NCBI GenBank assembly: GCA_001769005.1
Contig: MENE01000030.1
Location: 1 to 8,478, forward strand
Direction of reading: 5' to 3'
DNA from: Bacteroidetes bacterium GWA2_31_9b
GTDB taxonomy: Bacteria > Bacteroidota > Bacteroidia > Bacteroidales > UBA12077
Length of the DNA stretch: 8,478 nucleotides
The first letter of the stretch is position 1. Each line of letters begins with the position of its first letter. Both the position numbers and the translations under genes were made by a program. The notes beneath the pieces are model-generated. The model worked only from the letters and a program-made list of their open reading frames with translations, made no database searches and was not told the DNA's origin. Shown one piece after another: positions 1-5,643 of this stretch.

Positions 1-852
1 TTATCTCCATATAACTATGTAAACAACAATCCGATTAATATCATTGACCCTGATGGAAGATTTATGATAGATGATTGGTTACACTCACACTATTACGGTG
101 GAGCACCATTACCAGTTATTGATGGCCCCGGTGGTGGGCAAAACTATGACCCTCCTGCATATGATATGGATGGGAACTATATTGATTTTAGTGTTGGTAA
201 AACAAAATATGGAACTGCAAATGGTGGTGGATATTGGTTAAACATATACTATGAATACACTACAACATCTACTTCTCCAAATGGAGAAAACACAGAAGTT
301 GTTATCTCATATGGTTGGGAATCTGAATATGTTCCTGTAAAGACTGATATTGCTCAAGATAAGAATAATGCACAAAAGAACGGATATGAAGATGGATACT
401 TTTATGTAAATGGTGATAAATACGGCATTAAATTAATCATTGAAGGCTCTATGAGTTTTGGACCACAGATAGGAGCTATTTTTAAAGGATTGCTAAGTGG
501 TGAAGGAGCAAGTTTTAAAGTTGCAAATGTTGAAGGGAGTACTACATTTTATTTTGATATAACAAACTTTGTAACTGAAAATGGACAAGCGTTTGGATTT
601 ACTTCTGAATCTTGCAATGTTAATTACTCTACAGAAGTAAATAGTGCGATTTTCGGGGTAGAAAACTCTAGTACTTATGGAGTTACAGAACATCCTGTAT
701 TTGCTGAAAATTCTACAACTACTACTATACTTGGAAGTATTGTTTTTGACCCTGAAAATAGAACGGTAAATTTTGAGTTTGGTGGAGAAGTAAATGCTAT
801 TCTTATTGGCTTAGGATATACCACAAGTATTCAATTTTATTCAATACCGTAA
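1..852 (+). CDS. Rhs/YD-repeat protein, 3' end (core end plus variable C-terminal tip), 5' truncated by the window
   Basis: The reading frame is already open at base 1. Its first residues read LSPYNYVNNNPINIIDPDG, the typical end of the Rhs repeat-associated core domain (DPDG at bases 46-57), so the ATG at 64 is internal and not a true start. Rhs proteins are large secreted or surface shells whose tip after the core is exchangeable and is often a toxin in polymorphic toxin systems. The tip here is about 265 residues, rich in Gly, Thr, Asn and aromatic residues, with alternating beta-type segments and a GPQIGAIFKGLLSGEG stretch near residues 138-153 counted from the ATG at 64. I see no nuclease, deaminase, ADP-ribosyltransferase or protease motif. 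It may be a non-enzymatic beta-rich tip or a membrane-acting toxin; the activity is unknown. Two tightly coupled genes follow, the usual place for immunity genes. The Rhs assignment is firm; the tip function is not. Confidence 0.85.
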   Translation, partial: LSPYNYVNNNPINIIDPDGRFMIDDWLHSHYYGGAPLPVIDGPGGGQNYDPPAYDMDGNYIDFSVGKTKYGTANGGGYWLNIYYEYTTTSTSPNGENTEVVISYGWESEYVPVKTDIAQDKNNAQKNGYEDGYFYVNGDKYGIKLIIEGSMSFGPQIGAIFKGLLSGEGASFKVANVEGSTTFYFDITNFVTENGQAFGFTSESCNVNYSTEVNSAIFGVENSSTYGVTEHPVFAENSTTTTILGSIVFDPENRTVNFEFGGEVNAILIGLGYTTSIQFYSIP

Positions 853-857
853 AAGCT

Positions 858-1148
858 ATGAGAAAGGAAAAAATACTTTATATTGTGAGCTTCATAGGTA
901 TTATTCTATTTATACTAGGAATAGCATTTACCCTATACTTCTCACATGCGTTATTAAATGGTGGAAATATGATTGTTTCTTTGGTAGTGCTAATTATTTT
1001 ATTTATACCATATGCAATATTGAAAAAGAAGTGTAAACTTTATATTAGAAAATATGATATAGAGTCTAAAAATACTATTCTAATTTATTTAGTTCCTTTT
1101 TATTGTTTGTATTATTTTAAGAAGAATATTATAAAAGCAAATAAATAG
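858..1148 (+). CDS. Small two-helix membrane protein, possible immunity or accessory protein of the Rhs tip
   Basis: This 96-residue protein starts five bases after the Rhs stop, so it is very probably co-transcribed and translationally coupled. It has two hydrophobic segments, about residues 7-29 and 37-56, then a basic stretch (KKKCKLYIRK). A third, shorter hydrophobic segment (ILIYLVPFYCLYYF) precedes a lysine-rich tail. There is no signal-peptidase site, so it should sit in the inner membrane. I do not recognise the family. The first 95 residues of the next ORF have the same layout (two helices, basic stretch, P-x-Y-x-L-x-x-F-K-x-x-x-K near the end), suggesting a tandem duplication with strong divergence. 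Genes directly behind an Rhs tip are often immunity genes, and a membrane immunity protein would suit a membrane-acting toxin, but nothing here proves it. Base composition is markedly AT-rich. Confidence 0.7.
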   Translation: MRKEKILYIVSFIGIILFILGIAFTLYFSHALLNGGNMIVSLVVLIILFIPYAILKKKCKLYIRKYDIESKNTILIYLVPFYCLYYFKKNIIKANK

Positions 1149-1149
1149 G

Positions 1150-2061
1150 ATGAGATTTTTGTTTTATATAGGAGTGTTGAGCTGGATAATTTTAATTTTA
1201 ACTATAATATTCCTATACATTATAAAAGATTTATTTTTTAGTGCTTGGGATATTGATGTTAATATATTATTGTGTATAAGTTTTATTTGGATTACTTCAA
1301 ATGCAATAATATTTCATTATGACATTAAATATCTAAAAAGGATAAAAAGAGAAAGAAACATTCCGTTTCTTTTTACCAATCCAGTTTATTATCTGGGTTT
1401 ATTTAAAAATGGTTTAAAAAAAAACAATAATAATATGAATATACTTAAAAGTACAATATTTATTTTGTTGGCTACGCTTTTTATCCCGAGTTGCAGTCAT
1501 AAAGAGAATGTTTATTTTAGAGATGGAGAATTAGAAAATTTAGTTTATATAAATAAATACTTTGGATTAACAATACAATTTACAGATAATTGGAAAATAG
1601 GAACTATTAATGAAAATAAGGAGTTAGAAAAAAAAACAATTAATTTAATCGCCAATGATAATGAAGAAATAAGAAATAATGCATTTAGATTAATGAAAAA
1701 AAATGCTATTTTATTGAATTTGAAAAACATAAACGATAGTTCATCGATTATTATTGGGGCAGAAGATATTAAAGGAAGATTAAGACCTAAGAATAATAAC
1801 AAATATTTTGTTGAATTAAAGAGTGTATTAAATCAAACTCACTTAAATTATAAATATTTAAACCAGATTGATAATTCGGATATCTCAGATAATATAAAGT
1901 GGGGTATATTACAAACGAGCTTTAATAACGAAGTTTATCAAGATTTTTATATAACAATGTATAAGGAGTATTATATAGTTATTATTTGTACTTATGATAC
2001 AGAAGTGCAAAAAAAAAATCATGAACAAATAATTAAAGCAATAAAAATGGATAAACCTTAG
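1150..2061 (+). CDS. ORF joining a two-helix membrane protein to a lipoprotein (probably two genes fused at a homopolymer)
   Basis: The ATG follows the preceding TAG by one base, so the gene is part of the Rhs operon. Residues 1-95 form a small membrane protein with helices near 4-26 and 38-56 and a basic stretch after them, laid out like the 96-residue protein upstream. At residue 96 an internal Met opens a textbook lipoprotein signal (lipobox FIPSC, Cys115). A mid-protein lipoprotein signal makes no sense in one chain. The junction lies on nine A's (1416-1424). Losing one A gives a stop TGA at 1436-1438 that overlaps the internal ATG as ATGA; gaining one A, or a -1 ribosome shift, gives TAA at 1428-1430. 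I therefore read this as two genes, joined either by a homopolymer sequencing error or by real slippage. Counted on one 60-base line (1681-1740), GC is 12 of 60, well below the primase gene. Confidence 0.6.
   Translation: MRFLFYIGVLSWIILILTIIFLYIIKDLFFSAWDIDVNILLCISFIWITSNAIIFHYDIKYLKRIKRERNIPFLFTNPVYYLGLFKNGLKKNNNNMNILKSTIFILLATLFIPSCSHKENVYFRDGELENLVYINKYFGLTIQFTDNWKIGTINENKELEKKTINLIANDNEEIRNNAFRLMKKNAILLNLKNINDSSSIIIGAEDIKGRLRPKNNNKYFVELKSVLNQTHLNYKYLNQIDNSDISDNIKWGILQTSFNNEVYQDFYITMYKEYYIVIICTYDTEVQKKNHEQIIKAIKMDKP
1435..2061 (+). CDS. Probable separate lipoprotein gene (alternative start within the 1150-2061 ORF)
   Basis: Starting at the ATG at 1435 gives a 208-residue protein with a short basic n-region (MNILKS), a hydrophobic core (TIFILLATLF) and a lipobox IPSC, with Cys20 as the lipidation site. 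The mature part begins CSHKEN; a Lys-Glu pair just after the Cys is only a weak match to the charged export signal described for surface lipoproteins of Bacteroidota. The segment NKYFGLTIQFTDNWKI, followed by a mixed alpha/beta region and a C-terminal IICTYDT...IIKAIKM helix, resembles the general pattern of small secreted PsbP/LpqN/DcrB-like folds (Y-x-n-x-F-g-l-x-i-x-x-p-x-x-W), but I would not assign a family without a profile search. As the last gene of the Rhs unit it could be a periplasm-facing immunity lipoprotein. This model replaces the C-terminal two thirds of the longer ORF. Confidence 0.6.
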   Translation: MNILKSTIFILLATLFIPSCSHKENVYFRDGELENLVYINKYFGLTIQFTDNWKIGTINENKELEKKTINLIANDNEEIRNNAFRLMKKNAILLNLKNINDSSSIIIGAEDIKGRLRPKNNNKYFVELKSVLNQTHLNYKYLNQIDNSDISDNIKWGILQTSFNNEVYQDFYITMYKEYYIVIICTYDTEVQKKNHEQIIKAIKMDKP

Positions 2062-2078
2062 CTCCGGATAACCGCTAA

Positions 2079-2097
2079 CGCGCGTATGTTACGCGTG
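2079..2097. repeat. GC-rich hairpin just after the Rhs operon
   Basis: Left arm CGCGCGTA (2079-2086), loop TGT, right arm TACGCGTG (2090-2097): eight pairs including one G-T pair. It stands out because it is very GC-rich (CGCG runs) between AT-rich coding sequence and the terminator. It is not followed by a T tract, so it is not itself the terminator. It could stabilise the mRNA 3' end or be a shared segment of Rhs cassette ends. Confidence 0.55.
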
Positions 2098-2118
2098 CTA
2101 AAGTTAAAGAATACGAAC

Positions 2119-2147
2119 AAACCCAGCTTTAGGCTGGGTTTTGTTTT
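2119..2147 (+). terminator. Rho-independent terminator of the Rhs operon
   Basis: A perfect 9-bp stem, AAACCCAGC (2119-2127) and GCTGGGTTT (2133-2141), with a five-base loop TTTAG, is followed by TGTTTT. It lies 57 bases after the stop codon of the Rhs-linked unit. Because the stem is bordered by A's on the left and T's on the right it may also work in reverse for the convergent repressor gene. Confidence 0.88.
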
Positions 2148-2153
2148 ATAAAA

Positions 2154-2188
2154 TAGTCTTATATGAAGCATTGTTAGTCTTATAAGAC
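2154..2188. repeat. Direct repeat TAGTCTTATA (x2), the second part of a 12-bp palindrome
   Basis: TAGTCTTATA occurs at 2154-2163 and 2175-2184, 21 bases apart (two helical turns). The second copy runs into the perfect palindrome GTCTTATAAGAC (2177-2188). The site lies in the convergent gap between the Rhs terminator and the end of the repressor gene, where a left boundary of the mobile module could be. It is short and AT-rich, so function is uncertain. Confidence 0.4.
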
Positions 2189-2208
2189 ACTAAAAAAGTT
2201 ATTAACAA

Positions 2209-2577
2209 TTATAGGGTAGCTACATTTTTATTAAAGAAATCTTTAAATTTTTTATTGGTAAGCATTTTTTCTATTAATCGAAAAATTGTTTGTTTATCTT
2301 CTTCTTCAAGCTGTTGAATGAGTCTCATTTGTTCAACTGTGGTTTTATCTTCGATAACCACTTCTTTAGGGATAATATTTTCATCATAATTAATAATCTC
2401 ATCCACAGTAAGGTTAAAGAGTTTAGCCATTTTGTTAAGCTCAGAAACCGTAACATCTCTTAATCCCTTTTCAATTTTAGAATAGGTAGATTTATCCACG
2501 CTAATATGCAAAGCCACTTCCTTCTGCATAAGGTTTTGCTTCTCCCGAATTGTCTTAATATTTTTTGATAAATCCAT
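2209..2577 (-). CDS. XRE/Cro-CI-type helix-turn-helix repressor
   Basis: This 122-residue protein has an N-terminal HTH_3 domain at about residues 6-60 (IKTIREKQNLMQKEVA, then VDKSTYSKIEKG as the recognition region, then SELNKMAKLFNLTVDEII). The C-terminal half is a charged, helical segment (EQMRLIQQLEEEDKQTIFRLIEKML) that probably serves for dimerisation. There is no LexA-type peptidase or metal-binding part. It is transcribed divergently from the primase-ATPase gene with 126 bases between the starts, the usual arrangement of a phage or element repressor controlling the main promoter and its own. Repeats of TAAACT in that gap are candidate operators. Met1 fits because the conserved HTH begins five residues later. 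Its own -7 box lies only four bases before the ATG, so the message may be leaderless or nearly so. Confidence 0.85.
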   Translation of the reverse strand: MDLSKNIKTIREKQNLMQKEVALHISVDKSTYSKIEKGLRDVTVSELNKMAKLFNLTVDEIINYDENIIPKEVVIEDKTTVEQMRLIQQLEEEDKQTIFRLIEKMLTNKKFKDFFNKNVATL

Positions 2578-2581
2578 AGCA

Positions 2582-2612
2582 CAAAAATAGAAATAAAGTA
2601 AACTATTTGCAA
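2582..2612 (-). promoter_or_regulatory. Bacteroidota-type promoter of the repressor gene
   Basis: On the - strand, TTG (2612-2610) is followed after 20 bases by TATTTTTG (2589-2582), matching the TTG / TAnnTTTG promoter of Bacteroidota. The box ends four bases before the start codon, predicting a transcript that begins at or very near the ATG. Confidence 0.6.
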
Positions 2613-2665
2613 TATATAGAAAAATAATAAACTTTAAGGTTGCGCATATGTAAACTATAAACTAT
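2599..2665. promoter_or_regulatory. Repeated TAAACT motifs, candidate operator of the divergent promoters
   Basis: TAAACTAT occurs at 2599-2606, 2651-2658 and 2658-2665 (the last two share one T), with a related TAAACTTTA at 2628-2636. They overlap or abut both promoter boxes: the first lies inside the repressor promoter, and the last pair touches the -7 box of the primase promoter. This layout fits binding by the adjacent XRE repressor. The assignment is inferred from position and repetition only. Confidence 0.45.
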
Positions 2666-2670
2666 TTTTG
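2640..2670 (+). promoter_or_regulatory. Bacteroidota-type promoter of the primase-ATPase gene
   Basis: TTG (2640-2642) is followed after 20 bases by TATTTTTG (2663-2670), the same TAnnTTTG box and spacing as the opposing promoter. The ATG at 2704 is 33 bases downstream, leaving a short A-rich leader without a Shine-Dalgarno sequence, as is usual in this phylum. Confidence 0.65.
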
Positions 2671-2703
2671 CAGTAGAAAAATTAGCAACAAAAATATTTT
2701 ACA

Positions 2704-5484
2704 ATGGAAATCCGGGACATAAAAGAACGCTTAAGCTTGCAGCAAGTATTAAGCCACTACAAACTAAAGCCAGACAAGAATAACCGCTTAAACTGCCCTT
2801 TTCACGAAGATAAAACACCAAGTATGCAGGTGTATTTTGAAACAAACACGGTTTATTGCTTTTCTGCAAACTGTAAAACACACGGTAAAAGTTTAGATGT
2901 AATAGATTTTATAATGTTTATGGAGAAATGCAACAAGCACGATGCAATACTAAAAGCGCAGGAAATTATTGGTATTAGTAAAGAATACAAAGTATCAAGT
3001 ACAGAGAAAAACACAGAGAAAAGTCTTGATACCTGCCTTGACGGCAGTCAGGCTAATATCTCAAATCTCAATACTAAAATTATTACCAAGATATTTAAAG
3101 GCTTCCGTAAAGGTTTACAAAGCAATTTAGCAAAGAATCCAAACGAATATTTACAACAAAGAAGTTTAAACCCTGCTTTATTAGAAGTTGGTTACAACTC
3201 AGGTCAGTTCCATCACCGTGGCGGAATAAGTGAAACCGATAAACAAGCTTGTATTGATGCAGGTTTATTAATCCCATACAATGGCAACGTTCCCAATGCA
3301 AACGGAACAAACCACCACGGCGGTCAGGCTTACACACCATTTGCAAAAGACTGTATTATCTTTCCTTTAAAGAACAAACAAAACCAAATTGTAAGTATTT
3401 ACGGGAGAAGTATCACTAATAACGATAAATCGAAGCACTACTATTTAAAAGACAGAACAGGGCTTTATCCAGGCTATCCAAAACTAAATACAACCAAACT
3501 CATTTTAACCGAAGCCATTATAGATGCTGCAAGCTTGCTGCAAATACCTGAGATTACAGCCGAATATGAAATATTATCTTGTTACGGAACAAATGGGCTA
3601 ACAGAAGAACACACAGAAGCAATTAAAAACTTAAAAAACCTGAAAGAGATAATCTTCTTTTTTGATGGAGACGAAGCAGGGATAAAAGCCATTACAAAAT
3701 ATGAAGAAGTTTTTAAGAAGCTAAGGCCTGAACTAGAATTAAGCGCTGTAATAACACCCGATAACGAAGATATAAACAGTTTATCCGTTGGCCACGAACC
3801 GGAAATCTTTACTCATTTATTAAATGAAAGAATCCCGCTATTAAAACAAGTGGAAAAAGGAATGCTAACCAAAGAACTTTTTCTTTTAACTGAGAATAAA
3901 AGTCTTGACACCTGCCTTGCAGGCAGGCAGGCTAATAGCTCTGTACTAAAAGCTAAATTAAATACCCGAAACCCCGATTACATTACTTTAGAAATAGAAG
4001 ATCTCCTATTTACTTTACTTGGCGGAATCAATTTACAGCAATTAGACAGGTTAAGAGTAACACTGAAAATAAACAGAACCGATACAGGCAATCCATTACA
4101 CAGCATACGACACAGTATAGATTTATACCAGTCTGATTATTTAGAGAAACTGATTAACAAAGCATCCGAACAACTGGAAACCAGCACTACAAGCCTGCGC
4201 AAAGCAATGGCAGAACTCATTGAACAGGTAGAACATTACAGGTTAAGCAAAATGGAAAGTAAAAAAGAGCAAAAACCTAAGTTCAGAGAGCTTAGCCCTG
4301 AGCGAGGCCGAAGGGCTATCAAATATTTAAGTGATCCAAAGTTGATGGAACGCACTAACGAAGATGTAGGAAAAACGGGAGTTGTAGGAGAACGTAATAA
4401 CAGGCTTTTAATGTACCTTGTATTTACATCGAGGTTAAGGGAACAACCTTTACATATTGTCAGCCTGGGAGCTTCAGGAACAGGAAAAACTTACCTGCAG
4501 GAAAAAGTAGCTGAACTTATACCGGAGAATGATAAACTTGAAATTACTGTATTATCAGAGAATGCCTTTTACTATTTTGGACAAACCGAATTAAAACACA
4601 AATTGGTATTAATAGAAGATTTAGACGGGGCAAAAGAAGTTTTATACCCGATAAGGGAACTACAAACCAAACGCTGGATAACCAAAACTATCCCGATTAA
4701 AGACAGTAAAGGAAACCTGAAAACTATTACTTTAAGAGTTGAAGGGCCAATTTGCCTGGCAGGAACAACCACACGTGAAAGGCTTTATGAAGATAATGCC
4801 AACCGTTCATTATTGATTTATTTGGATAGCACACCGGAACATAAAGAGTTAATTATGGAATACCAGCGAATGTTATCAGCAGGAAAAATAAACAGGTCAA
4901 AAGAACAAGAGTTAAAAGAGTTTTTTAAAGATATGCAAAGTGTATTGAAACCAATTAAAGTACGGAACCCTTATGCAGAATTTTTGAAACTTCCTGAATA
5001 CATATTTAAACCACTGAGAACAAACTCTCATTACCTTGCATTTATAGAAACAGTTACTTTTTATCATCAATACCAGCGAGAAGTAAAAACAGATCCACGG
5101 ACAGGAGAACAATACATTGAAACCACCTTAGAAGATATAGAATGGACAAACAAGCTTTTAAAAGATATTTTACTGGCAAAAAGTGATGAACTACCCAAAG
5201 CACTAAGAGACTTTTTTGAAAGCCTGAAACGCTGGGTAAAACGGGAAAATAAAGTTAGTTTTTATGCAAAGGAAGTTCAGGAATATTTACGCATGTACCC
5301 GATGAAAGTAAGCAGGTATATGAGGGAATTAGAATTAAGGAGCTTTATACGAAAAGCAGGTGGCAACAAGAAATCAGGCTTTGAATATGAAATACACCGT
5401 TGGGATGATTATGAAAAGCTACAATCAGGAACAGAAGTTTTAGACGAGATTTTAAAGAAGTTACGAAGCCAAAAAAAGGAATGA
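2704..5484 (+). CDS. Primase-helicase-like protein: CHC2 zinc finger, Toprim, P-loop ATPase, C-terminal winged helix
   Basis: 926 residues. The N-terminal zinc finger is DnaG-like: C31-P-F-H34 with KTPS, then C52 and C57. The C-x4-C spacing is wider than the common C-x2-C. A Toprim domain follows at about 265-345, with E270 and the D321-G-D323 pair as metal ligands, so RNA-primer synthesis is likely. A P-loop ATPase follows: Walker A GASGTGKT (589-596), Walker B LVLIEDLD (634-641), and a sensor/arginine region AGTTTRER (686-693) with NRS (700-702). It looks AAA+-like rather than the RecA fold of DnaB, so I call it a helicase or loader ATPase with caution. Residues about 850-905 resemble a winged helix for DNA binding. 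Two inter-domain linkers (about 106-119 and 399-412) carry an inserted palindromic repeat read in the same frame. The gene begins the element's + strand unit, probably to replicate it after excision. Confidence 0.85.
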   Translation: MEIRDIKERLSLQQVLSHYKLKPDKNNRLNCPFHEDKTPSMQVYFETNTVYCFSANCKTHGKSLDVIDFIMFMEKCNKHDAILKAQEIIGISKEYKVSSTEKNTEKSLDTCLDGSQANISNLNTKIITKIFKGFRKGLQSNLAKNPNEYLQQRSLNPALLEVGYNSGQFHHRGGISETDKQACIDAGLLIPYNGNVPNANGTNHHGGQAYTPFAKDCIIFPLKNKQNQIVSIYGRSITNNDKSKHYYLKDRTGLYPGYPKLNTTKLILTEAIIDAASLLQIPEITAEYEILSCYGTNGLTEEHTEAIKNLKNLKEIIFFFDGDEAGIKAITKYEEVFKKLRPELELSAVITPDNEDINSLSVGHEPEIFTHLLNERIPLLKQVEKGMLTKELFLLTENKSLDTCLAGRQANSSVLKAKLNTRNPDYITLEIEDLLFTLLGGINLQQLDRLRVTLKINRTDTGNPLHSIRHSIDLYQSDYLEKLINKASEQLETSTTSLRKAMAELIEQVEHYRLSKMESKKEQKPKFRELSPERGRRAIKYLSDPKLMERTNEDVGKTGVVGERNNRLLMYLVFTSRLREQPLHIVSLGASGTGKTYLQEKVAELIPENDKLEITVLSENAFYYFGQTELKHKLVLIEDLDGAKEVLYPIRELQTKRWITKTIPIKDSKGNLKTITLRVEGPICLAGTTTRERLYEDNANRSLLIYLDSTPEHKELIMEYQRMLSAGKINRSKEQELKEFFKDMQSVLKPIKVRNPYAEFLKLPEYIFKPLRTNSHYLAFIETVTFYHQYQREVKTDPRTGEQYIETTLEDIEWTNKLLKDILLAKSDELPKALRDFFESLKRWVKRENKVSFYAKEVQEYLRMYPMKVSRYMRELELRSFIRKAGGNKKSGFEYEIHRWDDYEKLQSGTEVLDEILKKLRSQKKE
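3019..3062 (+). repeat. In-frame palindromic repeat, copy 1, in the primase gene
   Basis: A 44-base segment matches positions 3898-3941 at 39 of 44 bases without gaps. It contains a short stem CTGCC (3033-3037)/GGCAG (3043-3047). It is translated as KSLDTCLDGSQAN, in the linker between the zinc finger and the Toprim domain. It belongs to the GC-rich palindromes dispersed in Bacteroidota genomes. Confidence 0.75.
3898..3941 (+). repeat. In-frame palindromic repeat, copy 2, in the primase gene
   Basis: Second copy of the 44-base repeat, with a longer stem CCTGCC (3911-3916)/GGCAGG (3922-3927). It is translated in the same phase as KSLDTCLAGRQAN, in the linker after the Toprim domain. It keeps the palindrome better than copy 1, so it may be the younger insertion. 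Confidence 0.75.
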
Positions 5485-5494
5485 GCCAAGCCTG

Positions 5495-5511
5495 CTTGCC
5501 AGACAGGCAAG
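5495..5511. repeat. Palindromic repeat behind the primase stop codon, reverse orientation
   Basis: CTTGCC (5495-5500) and GGCAAG (5506-5511) form a 6-bp stem with loop AGACA, ten bases after the primase TGA. Read on the - strand, the stretch CCTGTCTGGCAAGCAGGCT resembles the repeats inside the primase gene, so this is probably an inverted member of the same family. There is no T tract behind it. Confidence 0.5.
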
Positions 5512-5601
5512 AATAACATAAGTATAACAGAAGAATAACACTCTTTTTTTTAATTGAAACAACCATCAATAAAGGAATAGCTAAGAATAACTGTTATACT
5601 T
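5509..5601. repeat. Repeat cluster before the recombinases: three AAGAATAAC and an 11-bp inverted repeat; candidate att site or iterons
   Basis: AAGAATAAC occurs at 5509-5517, 5531-5539 and 5583-5591. A perfect 11-bp inverted pair, AAGTATAACAG (5520-5530) and CTGTTATACTT (5591-5601), encloses two thirds of the cluster, with its right arm abutting the third direct repeat. The gap between the primase and recombinase genes (5485-5643) holds no gene that I can see. Clustered direct and inverted repeats beside integrase genes suggest recombinase core/arm sites. Repeats beside a primase gene equally suggest a replication origin. I found no clear TAnnTTTG promoter here. Confidence 0.5.
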
Positions 5602-5643
5602 CAAAAAGCACAGTATAGGGTAGTTTAAAACATCGTACTAAAA

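Noticed and set aside
64..66. The ATG at 64 as start of a separate 262-residue protein.
   Set aside because: The frame is open upstream and reads the end of an Rhs core domain directly into it, so this is an internal Met.
3019..3941. The two matching repeats read as a minimal CRISPR array.
   Set aside because: The copies are more than 800 bases apart, within coding sequence, and there is no regular spacer pattern or cas gene.
2699..5569. Several reverse-strand ORFs of 60-83 residues within the primase gene (for example 3095-3346 and 5345-5569).
   Set aside because: They overlap a well supported gene, have no recognisable domain, and have the Cys/Leu/Phe-rich composition typical of antisense frames.
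2210..5623. TATAGGGTAG occurs at 2210-2219 and at 5614-5623 and could be taken for flanking direct repeats.
   Set aside because: It is only ten bases, one copy lies in the end of the repressor coding sequence, and chance pairs of this length are expected in an AT-rich window of this size.
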